Assembly (NCBI GenBank): GCA_913777295.1
Contig: CAJYRU010000283.1
Span: 1 to 42,912, forward strand
DNA length: 42,912 nucleotides
DNA from: an uncultured Sphingomonas sp.
GTDB taxonomy: Bacteria; Pseudomonadota; Alphaproteobacteria; Sphingomonadales; Sphingomonadaceae
Direction of reading: 5' to 3'
Each line of letters opens with the position of its first letter. Position 1 is the stretch's first letter. This document shows, piece after piece, positions 33,101 through 41,739 of the stretch. A model generated the notes under the pieces. The model searched no databases and was not told where the DNA came from. It saw only the letters and a program-made list of their open reading frames with translations. A program made the translations under genes and the position numbers.

Positions 33101-34319
33101 CGAGGGGCAGGCCGCGTCGTCGATCGCCAATATGGTCGGCATCAAGACCAATCAGACCGGCAGCATGATCGGCGGCGCGATCGGCGGGCTGACCGGCATT
33201 CCCGGCGCGGGCGCTTTCCTGGGGCTGGCGGGCGGCATCGTCGGCAAGCTGTTCGAGCGGGTGAAATCGGGCAGCGCGACGATCACGTCCGTCGACGGCG
33301 CGGCGAAGACGCGGGGCGACACCCAGGTCACCGACGCGCTGTCGGGCACCGCGAAGTCGGTCCAGTCGGGCATCCAGAAGATCGCCGACGCGCTGGGCGC
33401 GGATGTCGGCAGCTTCGCCGTGTCGATCGGCAAGCGCGAGGATTATTACCGCGTCGACGGTTCGGGCAGCTCGCGCGTCGATGCCAAGCATCCGGGCGCG
33501 GGTCTGCTCTACAATGGCAAGGACGAGGCCGCCGCGATCGAGATCGCGATCCGCAACGCGATCGCGGACGGCGCGGTGAAAGCCGTTTCCCCCGCCGTTG
33601 CAAAGGCGCTGCAAAGCAACGGGTCGCTGGACAAGGCGGTCGCGGAGGCGGTGAAGGTCCAACAGCTCGAACGGTCGCTGGGCGGGCTGACCGGCCAGCT
33701 TCGGCAGGTGTTCGACACGTTCGACCGCACCGCCGCCGATCGCGTCCGGATCGCCAAGGCTTACGGCCTGGACCTGCTCCAGGTCGAAAAGCTCAATGCA
33801 ACCGAGCGCGCCAAGCTGTTGGAGGACACGCTGAAATCGCGGGTCGGCAGTCTGAAGGATTTGCTGACCAGCATGACTTCGGGCGACCTTTTCGAGGGCT
33901 CGGCGGTCGATCGGCGCCAGACCCTGCTGAAGGACATCGCCACCGCCCGCGCCGATGCCGCTGACGGCAAGGACGGCGCGGCCGACCGGGTAGCCGAGCT
34001 GTACCGGCAATTGCTGGCGACGACGAAGGAGGCCTTCGGCACGGGCGGCGACGAATATGCCGCCGATCGCAAGGCGGCGGCCGAGACGGCGCGTGCGCTG
34101 ATCGCCATGGAAACCGGCCGCGTCAATTCGGCGGCGGGCGTCCAGGCGGCGCAGACCAGCGCGATCCAGGCGGGCAACGCGCTGTCGGCCAAGATGCTGG
34201 AGGCGGCCGATGCGCAGACCGACCTGCTCAAGACGCTGGTCGACCAGGGCCGCCAGCAGCGGTCCGGCCTGACGGTCGTGCCCGACCGCACCCTGATCGA
34301 GCGGGACACCGTCCGATGA
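30195..34319 (+). CDS. Tape measure protein (1374 aa)
   Basis: The first 400 residues are Ala/Thr/Glu-rich helical repeats. A hydrophobic segment (GPWGIALTVGAAVILPFI) lies near residue 418. A charged central part and a Gly-rich region around residues 985-1020 (FGKYAGKGLAGAFEGQAASS) follow. This is the tape measure layout. Its length sets tail length; at about 0.15 nm per residue it would suggest a tail near 200 nm. It follows the chaperone pair. Confidence 0.9.
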   Translation: MAQDLIVSVRLKADGSGLVGAAKDSAAAIAGIGTAAEGATAQARTLVTAIGEASRAAGITTTAREASTALEGTSRAAITAGGSTKQAAAALGQLTDQSRGAAGGADELVAAAGRVARAHTATTARAAEAARAASDLAKAERDAAREAVTAAETRLAQAQGRVELTPDNPTITLSPGGGGARAAGDAKAIAAASADLAQARQRAEAAEAAYAQSLRDSTTASTAASAAVTTLATQSQASAAGTGQLAEALERSETGARSTAQAAQVLADASGTASDAARQQATATDQATESAEGSTRATTAQSQARGAAAREAADLAAAEARLASATTETEREEAAAAIAAIKLAQAQREAARRTAEAEAEARRNAFAVRNMGQQFGDFGLQAITTGDVVRSFTQQMGQMGYAMSEMSGTAGKVGAFLTGPWGIALTVGAAVILPFIENLFKAEEAAEAAKLGADGLSEAQSVLGTMFDLTSGKLKKQNELLVLNARLTAINMRANAAKDREDSRETFSSAGTVSVADRLRGFYEGEGLFFGSADPLAGIKGAINGSERGSQNARNLTTIVKDLEAGRTKATDVIRAIEKIDFTGLKITKKEFLEAIVKRSAAQVQEMTADQIDQSVDEGKLAQGLRRDSGSKKPPKPKSTEARDEFGRDAAARIAGITDAFDRTPPAVRQANAAIRQLDDIMDDLARKKPPEFRTLIAQAQEAKGVVRDGLNRPIQDFVESQRDAFAVGQELLYGHRDQADALRTIQQLERQRGPLTEAQKEAILASNQALTAQERLLERMTQRQRVYLAGLADIRGLLTATISGDSGIDKLPERIMQSFSRVSAEKIVDSLFGDVFQKLEDQITGTSVVEDASARMAQAVDIVTARTGQASTALDTLARAANGAANAVKDGPTGGTPGAAPAGTDAPPGGDVVVTAPRRGVRSPQELFSTAIGGIAEKTLGLFTNPETASKIGQGFGKYAGKGLAGAFEGQAASSIANMVGIKTNQTGSMIGGAIGGLTGIPGAGAFLGLAGGIVGKLFERVKSGSATITSVDGAAKTRGDTQVTDALSGTAKSVQSGIQKIADALGADVGSFAVSIGKREDYYRVDGSGSSRVDAKHPGAGLLYNGKDEAAAIEIAIRNAIADGAVKAVSPAVAKALQSNGSLDKAVAEAVKVQQLERSLGGLTGQLRQVFDTFDRTAADRVRIAKAYGLDLLQVEKLNATERAKLLEDTLKSRVGSLKDLLTSMTSGDLFEGSAVDRRQTLLKDIATARADAADGKDGAADRVAELYRQLLATTKEAFGTGGDEYAADRKAAAETARALIAMETGRVNSAAGVQAAQTSAIQAGNALSAKMLEAADAQTDLLKTLVDQGRQQRSGLTVVPDRTLIERDTVR

Positions 34320-37141
34320 AGACGGTCATCGTCGAGGCACGCCCCAGCGATGCGACCGGCCAGCCGGTGGACATCCGCCTCGCGGGTGGCGGGCGCGGGC
34401 ATTACCTGTTCAAGGACCAATCCGACTGGCGCGCGGGCGTCATCAGCCTGCCGCGCATCCAGTCCGCGCTCGGCTTCGGCAAGGACGGCTTCACCGGGGG
34501 CGCGGTGGCGCAGGCCAGCGCGATCGGCTTCTCGCCCGCCATGGCCTCGACCCGCGCGCTGGTCGCCGGGCTGGTCTGGAACGACGCGGCGATCACCGTG
34601 TCCGTCGCCGACGACGAGGCGGCCGACCCGTCCTTCGCGGTGCGGCTGGCGGGCACGGTCGCGGGCTATTCGGTCAGCGCCGGGCGCTTCGTCTTCACCC
34701 TGTCCGACATGGCGGGCCGCCTGGGCGAGCCGCTGGTCAAGGCCAGCTTCGCCGGGACCGGTGGCATCGAGGGCGACGCGGCGGCCAAGGGGCGGGTGAA
34801 GCGACGGAGCTGGGGCCGGTGCTGGAATGTCGAGGGCCGCGTCCTGCTCGCCGCCTGGAATATCTATGAGTTCGGCGACCCCTCGCGCCCGCTGTCGGGC
34901 TTCGATGCGGTCAAGGACAAGGGCCGCCCGGTCGCGATGACGCTCGTCGCCTGGGCGGGATCGGTGGCCGCGACGCTCGATGCGCTGAAGACCGCCGTCG
35001 CGCCGGACGGGGGATGCGTCGTCGCCCCCTCCATCGCGTGCGTGAAATTCTGGACGCAGCCGTCGACCCTGACCGCCGACCTGCGCGGCGAGCTGGGCGC
35101 GGGCTATGTCGAGCATGTGCCCGGCATCGCCGCCGCCATTTCGGCAGCGGCCGAGGGACCGGACCTCGACGGGCTGGCGGCGCTGGCCGCGCTTCGCCCC
35201 GATCCCGCCGGGCTGCACGCCGACGACGCCAGCGAGACGCCCGCCCAGATGCTGGACCGGCTGACCTTGCGCGCCTCGCTATCCTGGGGCGTGACCGCCG
35301 ACTGGCGTATCGCGTTGCGCCCGATCGCCTTTGCCCATCCGGTCGAGACGGTCGCTTTCGAGGATGTCGAGCGCCGCGCCGCCTATGCCCCGGTCGCGGG
35401 CGTGAAGATCGGCTGGCAGAAAAACCACCGCGTCCACACGGATGCGGAAATCTCCGCCGCCGTGCTGGCGGGCGAGGTCGTCTATCCCGACGGCAAGACG
35501 GTCGCCGACCTCCAGCCTGCCCAGAAGGGCGCGGACGTGACGGGGGAGAATACCGCCAAGGATACCAAGGCGGTCGGCGGTAGGCCGGTGCAGAAGGTCA
35601 TCGCCGACCTGGACGCAGTCAACAAAGACTTGTCCGATGCGCTGACCCGCTTCGACGGCTTCGCCGACGATCTGTCGGCCGCCACGACCGATCTGGAGGG
35701 CGTCTTCCAGTCGGTGGCATTGCTGTCGCCCGCTGTCTTCGACGTGGCGCAGATGCTGGCCACGTCCAATGCCTATCTGCGCGCCCGGACCACCATCGAC
35801 GGGATGCCGATCGGCAGCGTGGTCGTCGAGACGCGCGAGAAGACCGACACCATGGTCGAGGATATGCGCCTCCTGGGCACGCGGTCGCTCAATGGCGGCG
35901 CGTTCCAGCTCGACCTGTCCCGTGTCATGGTCGACGGCCGAACCTCGCTGTCGCAGAGGCTGCGGCAAATCGAGGCGAAGGGCGAAGGCGATCTGAACGC
36001 CCGCGCTGTCGAGCTGGTCACGACGATCGTCGAGAATGGCAAGGCAACCGCAGAGCGGTTCAGTACGCTGGAGGCGACCGCCAAGGGCGTCAGTGCCAAG
36101 ATGAGCAGCTTGGAAAAGGTGACGGCGGAAGAAGGCAAAGCGACCGCCGAGCGCCTGAACGCCATCGACCTCGCGCTAGACGCGCCTGACACAGGGCTGA
36201 AGGCCAGCATCAGGGATTTGATTAAAGCGACGCTGACCGACGACGGGGCGATCATCAAGCGCGTCGGCGTCATTGAATCGTCCCTCAACACCAAGGATAC
36301 CGGGGTCTGGGCGCGCATCGGCAAGGCCGAACAGACGATCATCGCGCAGGACAAGGCGGTGGCGGAAAGCCTGGAGACGATCAACGCCGCGATCTACGAC
36401 AAGGACGGCGGCCTGTCGGCGCAGATTGCCTTCCTCCGCACCGTGACGGTGGACAAGCAAAAGGGTGCCGAAGCCAAGGCCGTGCTGGCGCTGGACGTGA
36501 ACGGGCGCGTAGCGGGGTTGGTCGCCACCAATACCGGCAAGGTGTCAAAGGTCACGTTTACCTTCGATCAGTCGCAATGGGCGAAGCCTGACGGCACTTT
36601 GCTTTTCCGCATCGGATCGGTCGAGGCGGGCGAGGACCCCAATGCGGTCTACGCGCCAAGCCTCGTGGTCGACACGATCAAGGTCGGCTCGGTCGGGACC
36701 GACGCACTGGCGGTGAATGCGATCCGCAAGGTCTATGCGGTCGAGCTGGGCAGCAATCCCGCCTTGCCGGGCACGAGCGGCCAGCGGATCAATTACCTGA
36801 CGCTGTACGTGAAAAAGAGCCTTGCCGAGAGCGCGCTGCGCATCAGCTACAATATGCGTCCGCGCCCCGGCCGGGATTACGCCGCGCAATTCGTGCTGGG
36901 GCGGATGCCGGTGGGCGGCGACGAAAAGACCGACATGGACGTCCAGTGGTTTTGGGGCGCGTCGGCGGTCATCAACGGCTTCCGCTCGCTGCGCCAGCCC
37001 ATGAATCTGTCCCGCACCTTCGACGGCATTCCGGCGGGCGAGCACCTGATCATCGTCGATGTCATCGCCTACGGGGGTGGCAACGACCAGGGCTTCATGG
37101 AGGCGGGGAGCAATCTCTACGTCGAGGAGGTGAAGCGCTGA
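34316..37141 (+). CDS. Tail tip/central fibre protein (J-like)
   Basis: 941 residues. The N-terminal third is beta-rich (GRGHYLFKDQSDWRAGVISL). A middle domain includes WGVTADWRIALRPIAFAHP and resembles distal-tail/hub domains. Residues about 420-690 are a long coiled repeat region (KVIADLDAVNKDLSDALTRF, then TLEATAKGVSAKMSSLEKVT). The last 200 residues form a beta-rich tip. The ATG overlaps the tape measure stop (ATGA). It probably forms the tip and fibre stalk that contact the cell. Confidence 0.72.
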   Translation: MKTVIVEARPSDATGQPVDIRLAGGGRGHYLFKDQSDWRAGVISLPRIQSALGFGKDGFTGGAVAQASAIGFSPAMASTRALVAGLVWNDAAITVSVADDEAADPSFAVRLAGTVAGYSVSAGRFVFTLSDMAGRLGEPLVKASFAGTGGIEGDAAAKGRVKRRSWGRCWNVEGRVLLAAWNIYEFGDPSRPLSGFDAVKDKGRPVAMTLVAWAGSVAATLDALKTAVAPDGGCVVAPSIACVKFWTQPSTLTADLRGELGAGYVEHVPGIAAAISAAAEGPDLDGLAALAALRPDPAGLHADDASETPAQMLDRLTLRASLSWGVTADWRIALRPIAFAHPVETVAFEDVERRAAYAPVAGVKIGWQKNHRVHTDAEISAAVLAGEVVYPDGKTVADLQPAQKGADVTGENTAKDTKAVGGRPVQKVIADLDAVNKDLSDALTRFDGFADDLSAATTDLEGVFQSVALLSPAVFDVAQMLATSNAYLRARTTIDGMPIGSVVVETREKTDTMVEDMRLLGTRSLNGGAFQLDLSRVMVDGRTSLSQRLRQIEAKGEGDLNARAVELVTTIVENGKATAERFSTLEATAKGVSAKMSSLEKVTAEEGKATAERLNAIDLALDAPDTGLKASIRDLIKATLTDDGAIIKRVGVIESSLNTKDTGVWARIGKAEQTIIAQDKAVAESLETINAAIYDKDGGLSAQIAFLRTVTVDKQKGAEAKAVLALDVNGRVAGLVATNTGKVSKVTFTFDQSQWAKPDGTLLFRIGSVEAGEDPNAVYAPSLVVDTIKVGSVGTDALAVNAIRKVYAVELGSNPALPGTSGQRINYLTLYVKKSLAESALRISYNMRPRPGRDYAAQFVLGRMPVGGDEKTDMDVQWFWGASAVINGFRSLRQPMNLSRTFDGIPAGEHLIIVDVIAYGGGNDQGFMEAGSNLYVEEVKR

Positions 37142-37356
37142 TGCCGATTTACCGCGTCACCGATGCGGCGGGCGTCCTGTCCCGCAAGATCATGTGCCCG
37201 GCCGACGAGATCGACCGCCAGCTCGCCCCCGGCGAGACGGCGGCCGAGGTCGATCCGCTCGTCGATGGGCTGGGCATGACCACCGAAATGCTCGCCGCCG
37301 TCGACCAGCACGAGGCCGACCTGCGCACCACTTCCCCGGAGACTGACCATGAATGA
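37141..37356 (+). CDS. Small hypothetical tail protein (71 aa)
   Basis: The ATG at 37141 overlaps the previous TGA. The sequence PIYRVTDAAGVLSRKIMCPADEI is followed by a helix and the stop overlaps the esterase start. It may be a fibre chaperone or assembly protein, but no family is recognised. Confidence 0.6.
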   Translation: MPIYRVTDAAGVLSRKIMCPADEIDRQLAPGETAAEVDPLVDGLGMTTEMLAAVDQHEADLRTTSPETDHE

Positions 37357-39001
37357 CTTCACCACCGCGATCGCCGCGCTGACCAATGCCACCTCCGTCC
37401 TGGTCAAGGCGATTTCGCAGATGCAGTCCGCCCGCAATGAGATGTTGGACTGGGCAGTGGGAACCGCGACCGGCGGCCCCAGGGGGGACGGGACCTATCC
37501 CTTCACCCAGGACAATGGCGCGGTCGTCTATGTCCCGTCGCCCGCCCGCATCTCGGCCGCCAATCCCAATCGCGTCCTCGTCCCGGCCATCGTCACGATC
37601 TGGGCGGGGCAGAGCAATGCCGTGGGATCGCCGACCGACCGCAGCACCGACTATGTCGCCGATCCGCTGACCATGGCCTATCACAAGGTCGACGGCTTGC
37701 GGCCGTACCTGCCCAACACCTTCGCGGGCTACAGCAAGGGCAATCCGACCGGCGAATGGGCGGCCGAGCTGCGCTATGCCCAGCGCTTCCGCGCCGCCTA
37801 TCCCCGCATCCCACATTTTATCGTCAAATATGCGATGGGCGGCACCATGATCTATCGCTCAGACGATGGTCAGGCGACGCTCGACTGGAACGTCCAAAGC
37901 CAGGATGAACTTTATTCACGCACGCGGACCCATGTCCGGGACGCGATGGCCGCTATTAAGGCCGCAGGATACGATCCGATCATCCGCATGGTCGGCTGGG
38001 TACAGGGCGAGAATGACACTTCGATCCCTCTTTGGGCGGATGCCTATGCGAACAATCTAACGATACTGCTGCGTGCGATCCGCGACTTGGACGACGGTTG
38101 GCGCGTCGGGCCAAGCGCACAAATCTATATTGCCCGACTTAGCCAGACCTTTGTCGACTACGCGATGGGTGCCCAATCCAATAATCGGGCGGCGACCGTG
38201 CGCGCGGCACAGGAGCAGGTTGTCGCGGCAAGCCCAGGTGGGCCGACGATCCTGGTCAACACGGACGGCCTGCCGATCGAGTCGGACAAGACGCATTACA
38301 GCAAGGCGGGTCTTTATCAGCTTGGCGATCGCGTCGCCGATCTAGACGGGCTGGGCAGTCCTGCGCAGGACATGCCGGGTGCGGTCACGGGCTTTGCCAT
38401 CGCCAGTACGACGTCGACCTCCGTTACGCTGGCATTCAATGCCGCCGCACGCGCGACCAGCTACCAGTATCGCCTGAATGGCGCGGGCTCCTGGGAGCCG
38501 CTGCCCAACGGCAAGACGATCGAGGGGCTGACCGCGCAGACCAATTATTCGATCCAGGTCCGCGCGCTGAACAGTGGTGGTAGTGGACCGGAAACGGCCC
38601 CGGTCGGCTTCACGACCGAGAATAGCGGCCCCGCGCCCATCCTGAAGAACGGGACTTTCAGCACTTCGGCCAATTGGCTGCTGCGCACCGGGTTTAGCAT
38701 CAGCGGGGGCAAGCTGCACCTGACCGACGTGCCGCAATGGACCTATTCCGAGCACAGCAATCTCAGCCTGATCGCCGGGCAGCGCTACAAGATCACCGCG
38801 ACCGTCAGCAATTTCGTGAAGGGCCAGATTGTCTTCGGCACCGAGGGCGGCGGACAGACGATCCAGGTCGGCTTCGACGCCAATGGCACGAAGTCGGCGA
38901 ACTGGGTCGCGGTCGACGGCGTGACGATGCTGACCGTCAAGGCAACCGCTGAAGGCGGCACGACGATGGACATCGACGACATCGTGATCGAGCTGGCCTG
39001 A
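37349..39001 (+). CDS. Tail fibre with SGNH esterase, FnIII and carbohydrate-binding-like domains
   Basis: 550 residues. After a 75-residue virion-anchoring N-terminus, an SGNH/sialate-O-acetylesterase domain spans about 80-335. The nucleophile block is IWAGQSNAVG, block III is VQGENDTS and the catalytic Asp-His is in SDKTHYSKAG. A fibronectin III domain follows (about 345-425; TSTSVTLAFNAAARATSYQY). The end is a jelly-roll-like module (ILKNGTFSTSANWLLRTGF). Such fibres remove acetyl groups from surface polysaccharide. The substrate is not known. Confidence 0.85.
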   Translation: MNDFTTAIAALTNATSVLVKAISQMQSARNEMLDWAVGTATGGPRGDGTYPFTQDNGAVVYVPSPARISAANPNRVLVPAIVTIWAGQSNAVGSPTDRSTDYVADPLTMAYHKVDGLRPYLPNTFAGYSKGNPTGEWAAELRYAQRFRAAYPRIPHFIVKYAMGGTMIYRSDDGQATLDWNVQSQDELYSRTRTHVRDAMAAIKAAGYDPIIRMVGWVQGENDTSIPLWADAYANNLTILLRAIRDLDDGWRVGPSAQIYIARLSQTFVDYAMGAQSNNRAATVRAAQEQVVAASPGGPTILVNTDGLPIESDKTHYSKAGLYQLGDRVADLDGLGSPAQDMPGAVTGFAIASTTSTSVTLAFNAAARATSYQYRLNGAGSWEPLPNGKTIEGLTAQTNYSIQVRALNSGGSGPETAPVGFTTENSGPAPILKNGTFSTSANWLLRTGFSISGGKLHLTDVPQWTYSEHSNLSLIAGQRYKITATVSNFVKGQIVFGTEGGGQTIQVGFDANGTKSANWVAVDGVTMLTVKATAEGGTTMDIDDIVIELA

Positions 39002-39003
39002 CC

Positions 39004-39369
39004 ATGGCCGATACCAATGTCACCGCCGGATACGCCGCGCAGCTGAAGGCGGCCCAGCGCGAGCTGCCGGTCGCCACGGCGGCGGCGGCGCGCTTTCCGA
39101 AGGGGCGGACCATCACGTCCGCCTCGCCCTTCGCGACAGAGGCCGGGGCACAGGCCGAGGGCGCGCGGCTCGCCGCCTTCTACGCCTTCCCGCTGGTCGA
39201 GGACGTGGCGATCGTGGCGGGCGCGCGGGCCGACCTGCAAGGGCGCTGCATCGCCGCTGATTGCCGCCGCCTGGACTATCGCCCCGGCGACCTCGTCTTC
39301 GTGATCGGGGCGCAGGAGCTGGACAACGGCACGACCTCGCTGACCGTCCTGAAGCGCGTGGGGGCCTGA
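39004..39369 (+). CDS. Hypothetical tail protein (121 aa)
   Basis: It begins MADTNVTAGYAAQLKAAQREL and ends with strand-rich RPGDLVFVIGAQELDNGTTSL. It lies between the fibre and another tail gene and overlaps the latter by one base. A small structural role is likely; no family is recognised. Confidence 0.6.
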   Translation: MADTNVTAGYAAQLKAAQRELPVATAAAARFPKGRTITSASPFATEAGAQAEGARLAAFYAFPLVEDVAIVAGARADLQGRCIAADCRRLDYRPGDLVFVIGAQELDNGTTSLTVLKRVGA

Positions 39370-40097
39370 TGCTGTCGATCGTCCATCCGCTGCCCTTCAC
39401 CCCGGACCAGGCGCGATCGTCGGCCGGGGCCGGGCTGGTCAATCTGGCGACGCCATCCCCGCGCGAGGCCTTCGCCGCCGCGACCGCCCAGGCGACGATC
39501 GTCCTCGATCTGGGCAGCGCCCAGCCGGTCGACCGCGTCGTCCTGGGCTTCACCACCGCCGCCGCGACCGACAGCTTTTCGGTCGTGCCGGGCCTGGACG
39601 GCGCGGCGGTGCCCGGCGTCTTCGCGCACAGCTATCGCCGCGCGCCAGTCCTGCGCCACGGGCTTTGCGTGCTGCCCGCGCCGGTCGTCACCCGCTATGT
39701 TCAGCTTCGCATCAACGCCGCCGCGCCGATCCGGGCGGGCGTCGCCGTCGTGGGACAGGCGATGCGCTCCGCCTTTGAATATGGCTCGGGGCGGCCGCTG
39801 GTCGATACCGGGCGGTCGGACCGGCTCTGGTCCGGCGGCTTCGGCGGCGAGGGCGGCGCTGTCGCGGGCGGCTATGGCTGGACGATGGTCGACCTGTCCG
39901 ATGCCTTGCGCGACCGGCTCTACGCCATGCAGCTCGACCTGGGCACGACCGGCGATTTCCTCGTCGTCGAGGACGAGGCGGCGACCGAGGGGTTGAACGA
40001 ACGCATTCATTGGGGGCGGGCTCCGAAGTTAGAGACGTTCGAGCGCCAGGCGGACGGCACGTCCAAGCTGGCCATGGCGATCGCCGACTGGGCCTGA
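39369..40097 (+). CDS. Hypothetical tail-associated protein with discoidin-like pattern (242 aa)
   Basis: The ATG at 39369 overlaps the previous stop (TGATG); the track start at 39261 is read-through. The first 130 residues follow a beta pattern like F5/8 (discoidin) modules (ATIVLDLGSAQPVDRVVLGF, then VVTRYVQLRINAAAP). A C-terminal half of similar style follows (GWTMVDLSDALRDRLYAMQL). It is probably a carbohydrate-binding tail protein. Confidence 0.6.
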   Translation: MLSIVHPLPFTPDQARSSAGAGLVNLATPSPREAFAAATAQATIVLDLGSAQPVDRVVLGFTTAAATDSFSVVPGLDGAAVPGVFAHSYRRAPVLRHGLCVLPAPVVTRYVQLRINAAAPIRAGVAVVGQAMRSAFEYGSGRPLVDTGRSDRLWSGGFGGEGGAVAGGYGWTMVDLSDALRDRLYAMQLDLGTTGDFLVVEDEAATEGLNERIHWGRAPKLETFERQADGTSKLAMAIADWA

Positions 40098-40113
40098 TGC
40101 ACCAGCGCCCCCC
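40098..40113 (+). repeat. Copy 2 of a 16-bp intergenic repeat
   Basis: TGCACCAGCGCCCCCC is matched at 28175-28190 with one mismatch, and CGCTGACC follows at 40121-40128. It lies between the tail genes and the lysis genes, where a separate promoter would make sense. Confidence 0.5.
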
Positions 40114-40146
40114 AAAGGCGCGCTGACCACCGGGCTATCGGGGGGC

Positions 40147-40728
40147 ATGGCTATCCTGTCCCCCTTCGAAGAGGCCGCCGCCCACACCCTCGGCATCGAG
40201 GGCGGGTTCAGCGACCACCCGTCCGACCGGGGCGGCGCGACCCAATGGGGCATCACCGAGGCGGTGGCGCGCGCCGATGGCTATACCGGCGCGATGGCCG
40301 ACCTGCCCAAGTCGCGGGCGCTGTCGATCTACCGCCGCCTCTACTGGGATCGGATCGGCCTGGACTGGATCGCCGCCGTCGATCGCGACATCGCGGCCGA
40401 GCTTTTCGATACCGGCGTCAACATGGGCGTGTCGGTCGCCGTCACCTTCCTCCAGCGCGTGCTGAATGTCCTGAACAGGCAGGGGCGCGACTATCCCGAC
40501 CTGAAGGTCGACGGCAGCGCCGGACCCGCCACCGCCACCGCCCTGCGCGCGCTGATCGCGCGGCGTGGGATCGTCGGCCGCAATGCCGTGCTGACCTATC
40601 TCAATGCCCTCCAGGGCGCGCGATACGTCGAACTGGCCGAGGGCCGCGCCGCCAACGAGGACTTCATGTTGGGCTGGGCGCAGCGTGTCGCCTTCACCTT
40701 TCCCCTCTCCATCAGGAAGGCCGCATGA
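40147..40728 (+). CDS. Endolysin, glycoside hydrolase 108 with PG-binding domain
   Basis: 193 residues. EGGFSDHPSDRGGATQWGIT contains the GH108 (N-acetylmuramidase) signature, with the catalytic Glu in IEGGFS. A C-terminal peptidoglycan-binding segment follows (DLKVDGSAGPATATALRAL). No signal peptide is seen, so the holin next to it should release it. It cleaves the host cell wall at the end of the lytic cycle. Confidence 0.92.
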   Translation: MAILSPFEEAAAHTLGIEGGFSDHPSDRGGATQWGITEAVARADGYTGAMADLPKSRALSIYRRLYWDRIGLDWIAAVDRDIAAELFDTGVNMGVSVAVTFLQRVLNVLNRQGRDYPDLKVDGSAGPATATALRALIARRGIVGRNAVLTYLNALQGARYVELAEGRAANEDFMLGWAQRVAFTFPLSIRKAA

Positions 40729-41144
40729 CCCCGCCTTTGCGTGACAATGGAAGTCCCTCGCCATTCGAGGCGGGGACGCACGACCCGGCGGGCCTGCCGC
40801 CGCCGATCGCCTTCGACCCGGCCATGGCCGAGGGCCTGCGCCTGGGCGGCGACATGGGTAGTCTCGACACCCTCGACCTGGGGCCGGGCGCGCCCGCCTG
40901 GATGACCGCGCTGGCCCGGTCGATCCGGCCGCTGTGCGTCGGCGCGCTGATGGCGATCCCGACGCTGGGCGCGGCCTCCGTGGGTCTGGTCGCGATCGTC
41001 TCGCCCGGCGCGGCGACGGCCATGGTCCGCGCCTCGACCGGCTTTCTGGCGGGCATCCCGACCGACATCGTCGTCCTGATCGGCACGCTGGCCTCGGGCT
41101 ATGGGCTGGCGAAGTCGATCGAGCGCCTGCGGGGTGCGAAGTGA
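40725..41144 (+). CDS. GTA-type 3TM holin
   Basis: 139 residues from the ATG at 40725, overlapping the endolysin stop (ATGA). Hydrophobic segments PLCVGALMAIPTLGAASVGLVAIV and IVVLIGTLASGYGLA indicate at least two membrane spans, in keeping with the 3TM holin family of GTAs and phages. It forms pores that free the endolysin. Confidence 0.8.
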   Translation: MTPPLRDNGSPSPFEAGTHDPAGLPPPIAFDPAMAEGLRLGGDMGSLDTLDLGPGAPAWMTALARSIRPLCVGALMAIPTLGAASVGLVAIVSPGAATAMVRASTGFLAGIPTDIVVLIGTLASGYGLAKSIERLRGAK

Positions 41145-41503
41145 CGCGCGCGGCCGAGGCCATCTACTGGCTCGTCATGCCCGTCGTGCTGGCGGTCATC
41201 GGCATCCTGATCCTGGTATCGGAGACGGGATGCACCCCCCGGCCCAAGCTGGGCCTTGCGGCCGAGCAGGCGGCGCTGTCGGTCGAGCTGGCCTATCAGG
41301 CCGCCGCGATCGGATCGCTGGCGGCGCTCCGCGTGGAGGGCGATCCGGTGAAGCGCCGCTGCATCGCCGGGCTGGACGAGAAGGCGTACCGCGCCGTCAA
41401 GGTCGCCCGCGCCGCCTATGACCGTCGCGAAGGCTCGACGGTCGAGGACGTGAAGGTCGCACGGCTGGCGGTCAGTGCTTTCCTCTACCAGACAGGATGC
41501 TGA
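41141..41503 (+). CDS. Membrane protein of the lysis cassette (spanin candidate)
   Basis: 120 residues from a GTG that overlaps the holin stop (GTGA). One N-terminal transmembrane segment (IYWLVMPVVLAVIGILILVS) is followed by SETGCTPRP and a helical body (KAYRAVKVARAAYDRREGST). Its position after endolysin and holin suggests an Rz-like spanin, but the match is not proven. Confidence 0.55.
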   Translation: MTRAAEAIYWLVMPVVLAVIGILILVSETGCTPRPKLGLAAEQAALSVELAYQAAAIGSLAALRVEGDPVKRRCIAGLDEKAYRAVKVARAAYDRREGSTVEDVKVARLAVSAFLYQTGC

Positions 41504-41505
41504 CC

Positions 41506-41694
41506 ATGGACTTGGCGACGATCATCAAGGCGATTGAAATCGTGGGTGCTGCAACGCCCGCTGCAATGCGGTTGTACGACGGTTTCATGGCCCTTGTCGG
41601 CGGTGCCGATCAGGCAGAGCTGGCCGCGCTCTACGCCGCCGCGCGGGACCTGTCCGACCGCTTGCACAATGAGGTTCAGTCGGTGGCGCGGTGA
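41506..41694 (+). CDS. Small hypothetical protein at the right end (62 aa)
   Basis: The ATG at 41506 with AGGA nine bases upstream is preferred over 41497. The protein is helical (ATIIKAIEIVGAATPAAMRLYD). Its TGA lies in the right-end repeat array. Function unknown. Confidence 0.55.
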   Translation: MDLATIIKAIEIVGAATPAAMRLYDGFMALVGGADQAELAALYAAARDLSDRLHNEVQSVAR

Positions 41695-41738
41695 ATTATT
41701 GCTCGTTTGCCTGAATTTTTGCTCGGAATTTTTGCGCG
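41693..41738 (+). repeat. Three direct repeats at the right end; candidate transposase sites
   Basis: GAATTATTGCTCG (41693-41705), GAATTTTTGCTCG (41713-41725) and GAATTTTTGCGCG (41726-41738) are near-identical 13-mers within 50 bp of the end. They lie 20 and 13 bp apart. Mu right ends also carry several clustered transposase sites. The motif is absent at the left end. Confidence 0.65.
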
Positions 41739-41739
41739 G

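Noticed and set aside
31842-34010. 722-aa minus-strand ORF opposite the tape measure gene
   Set aside because: Antisense shadow; Arg/Gly/Asp-rich with no recognisable domain.
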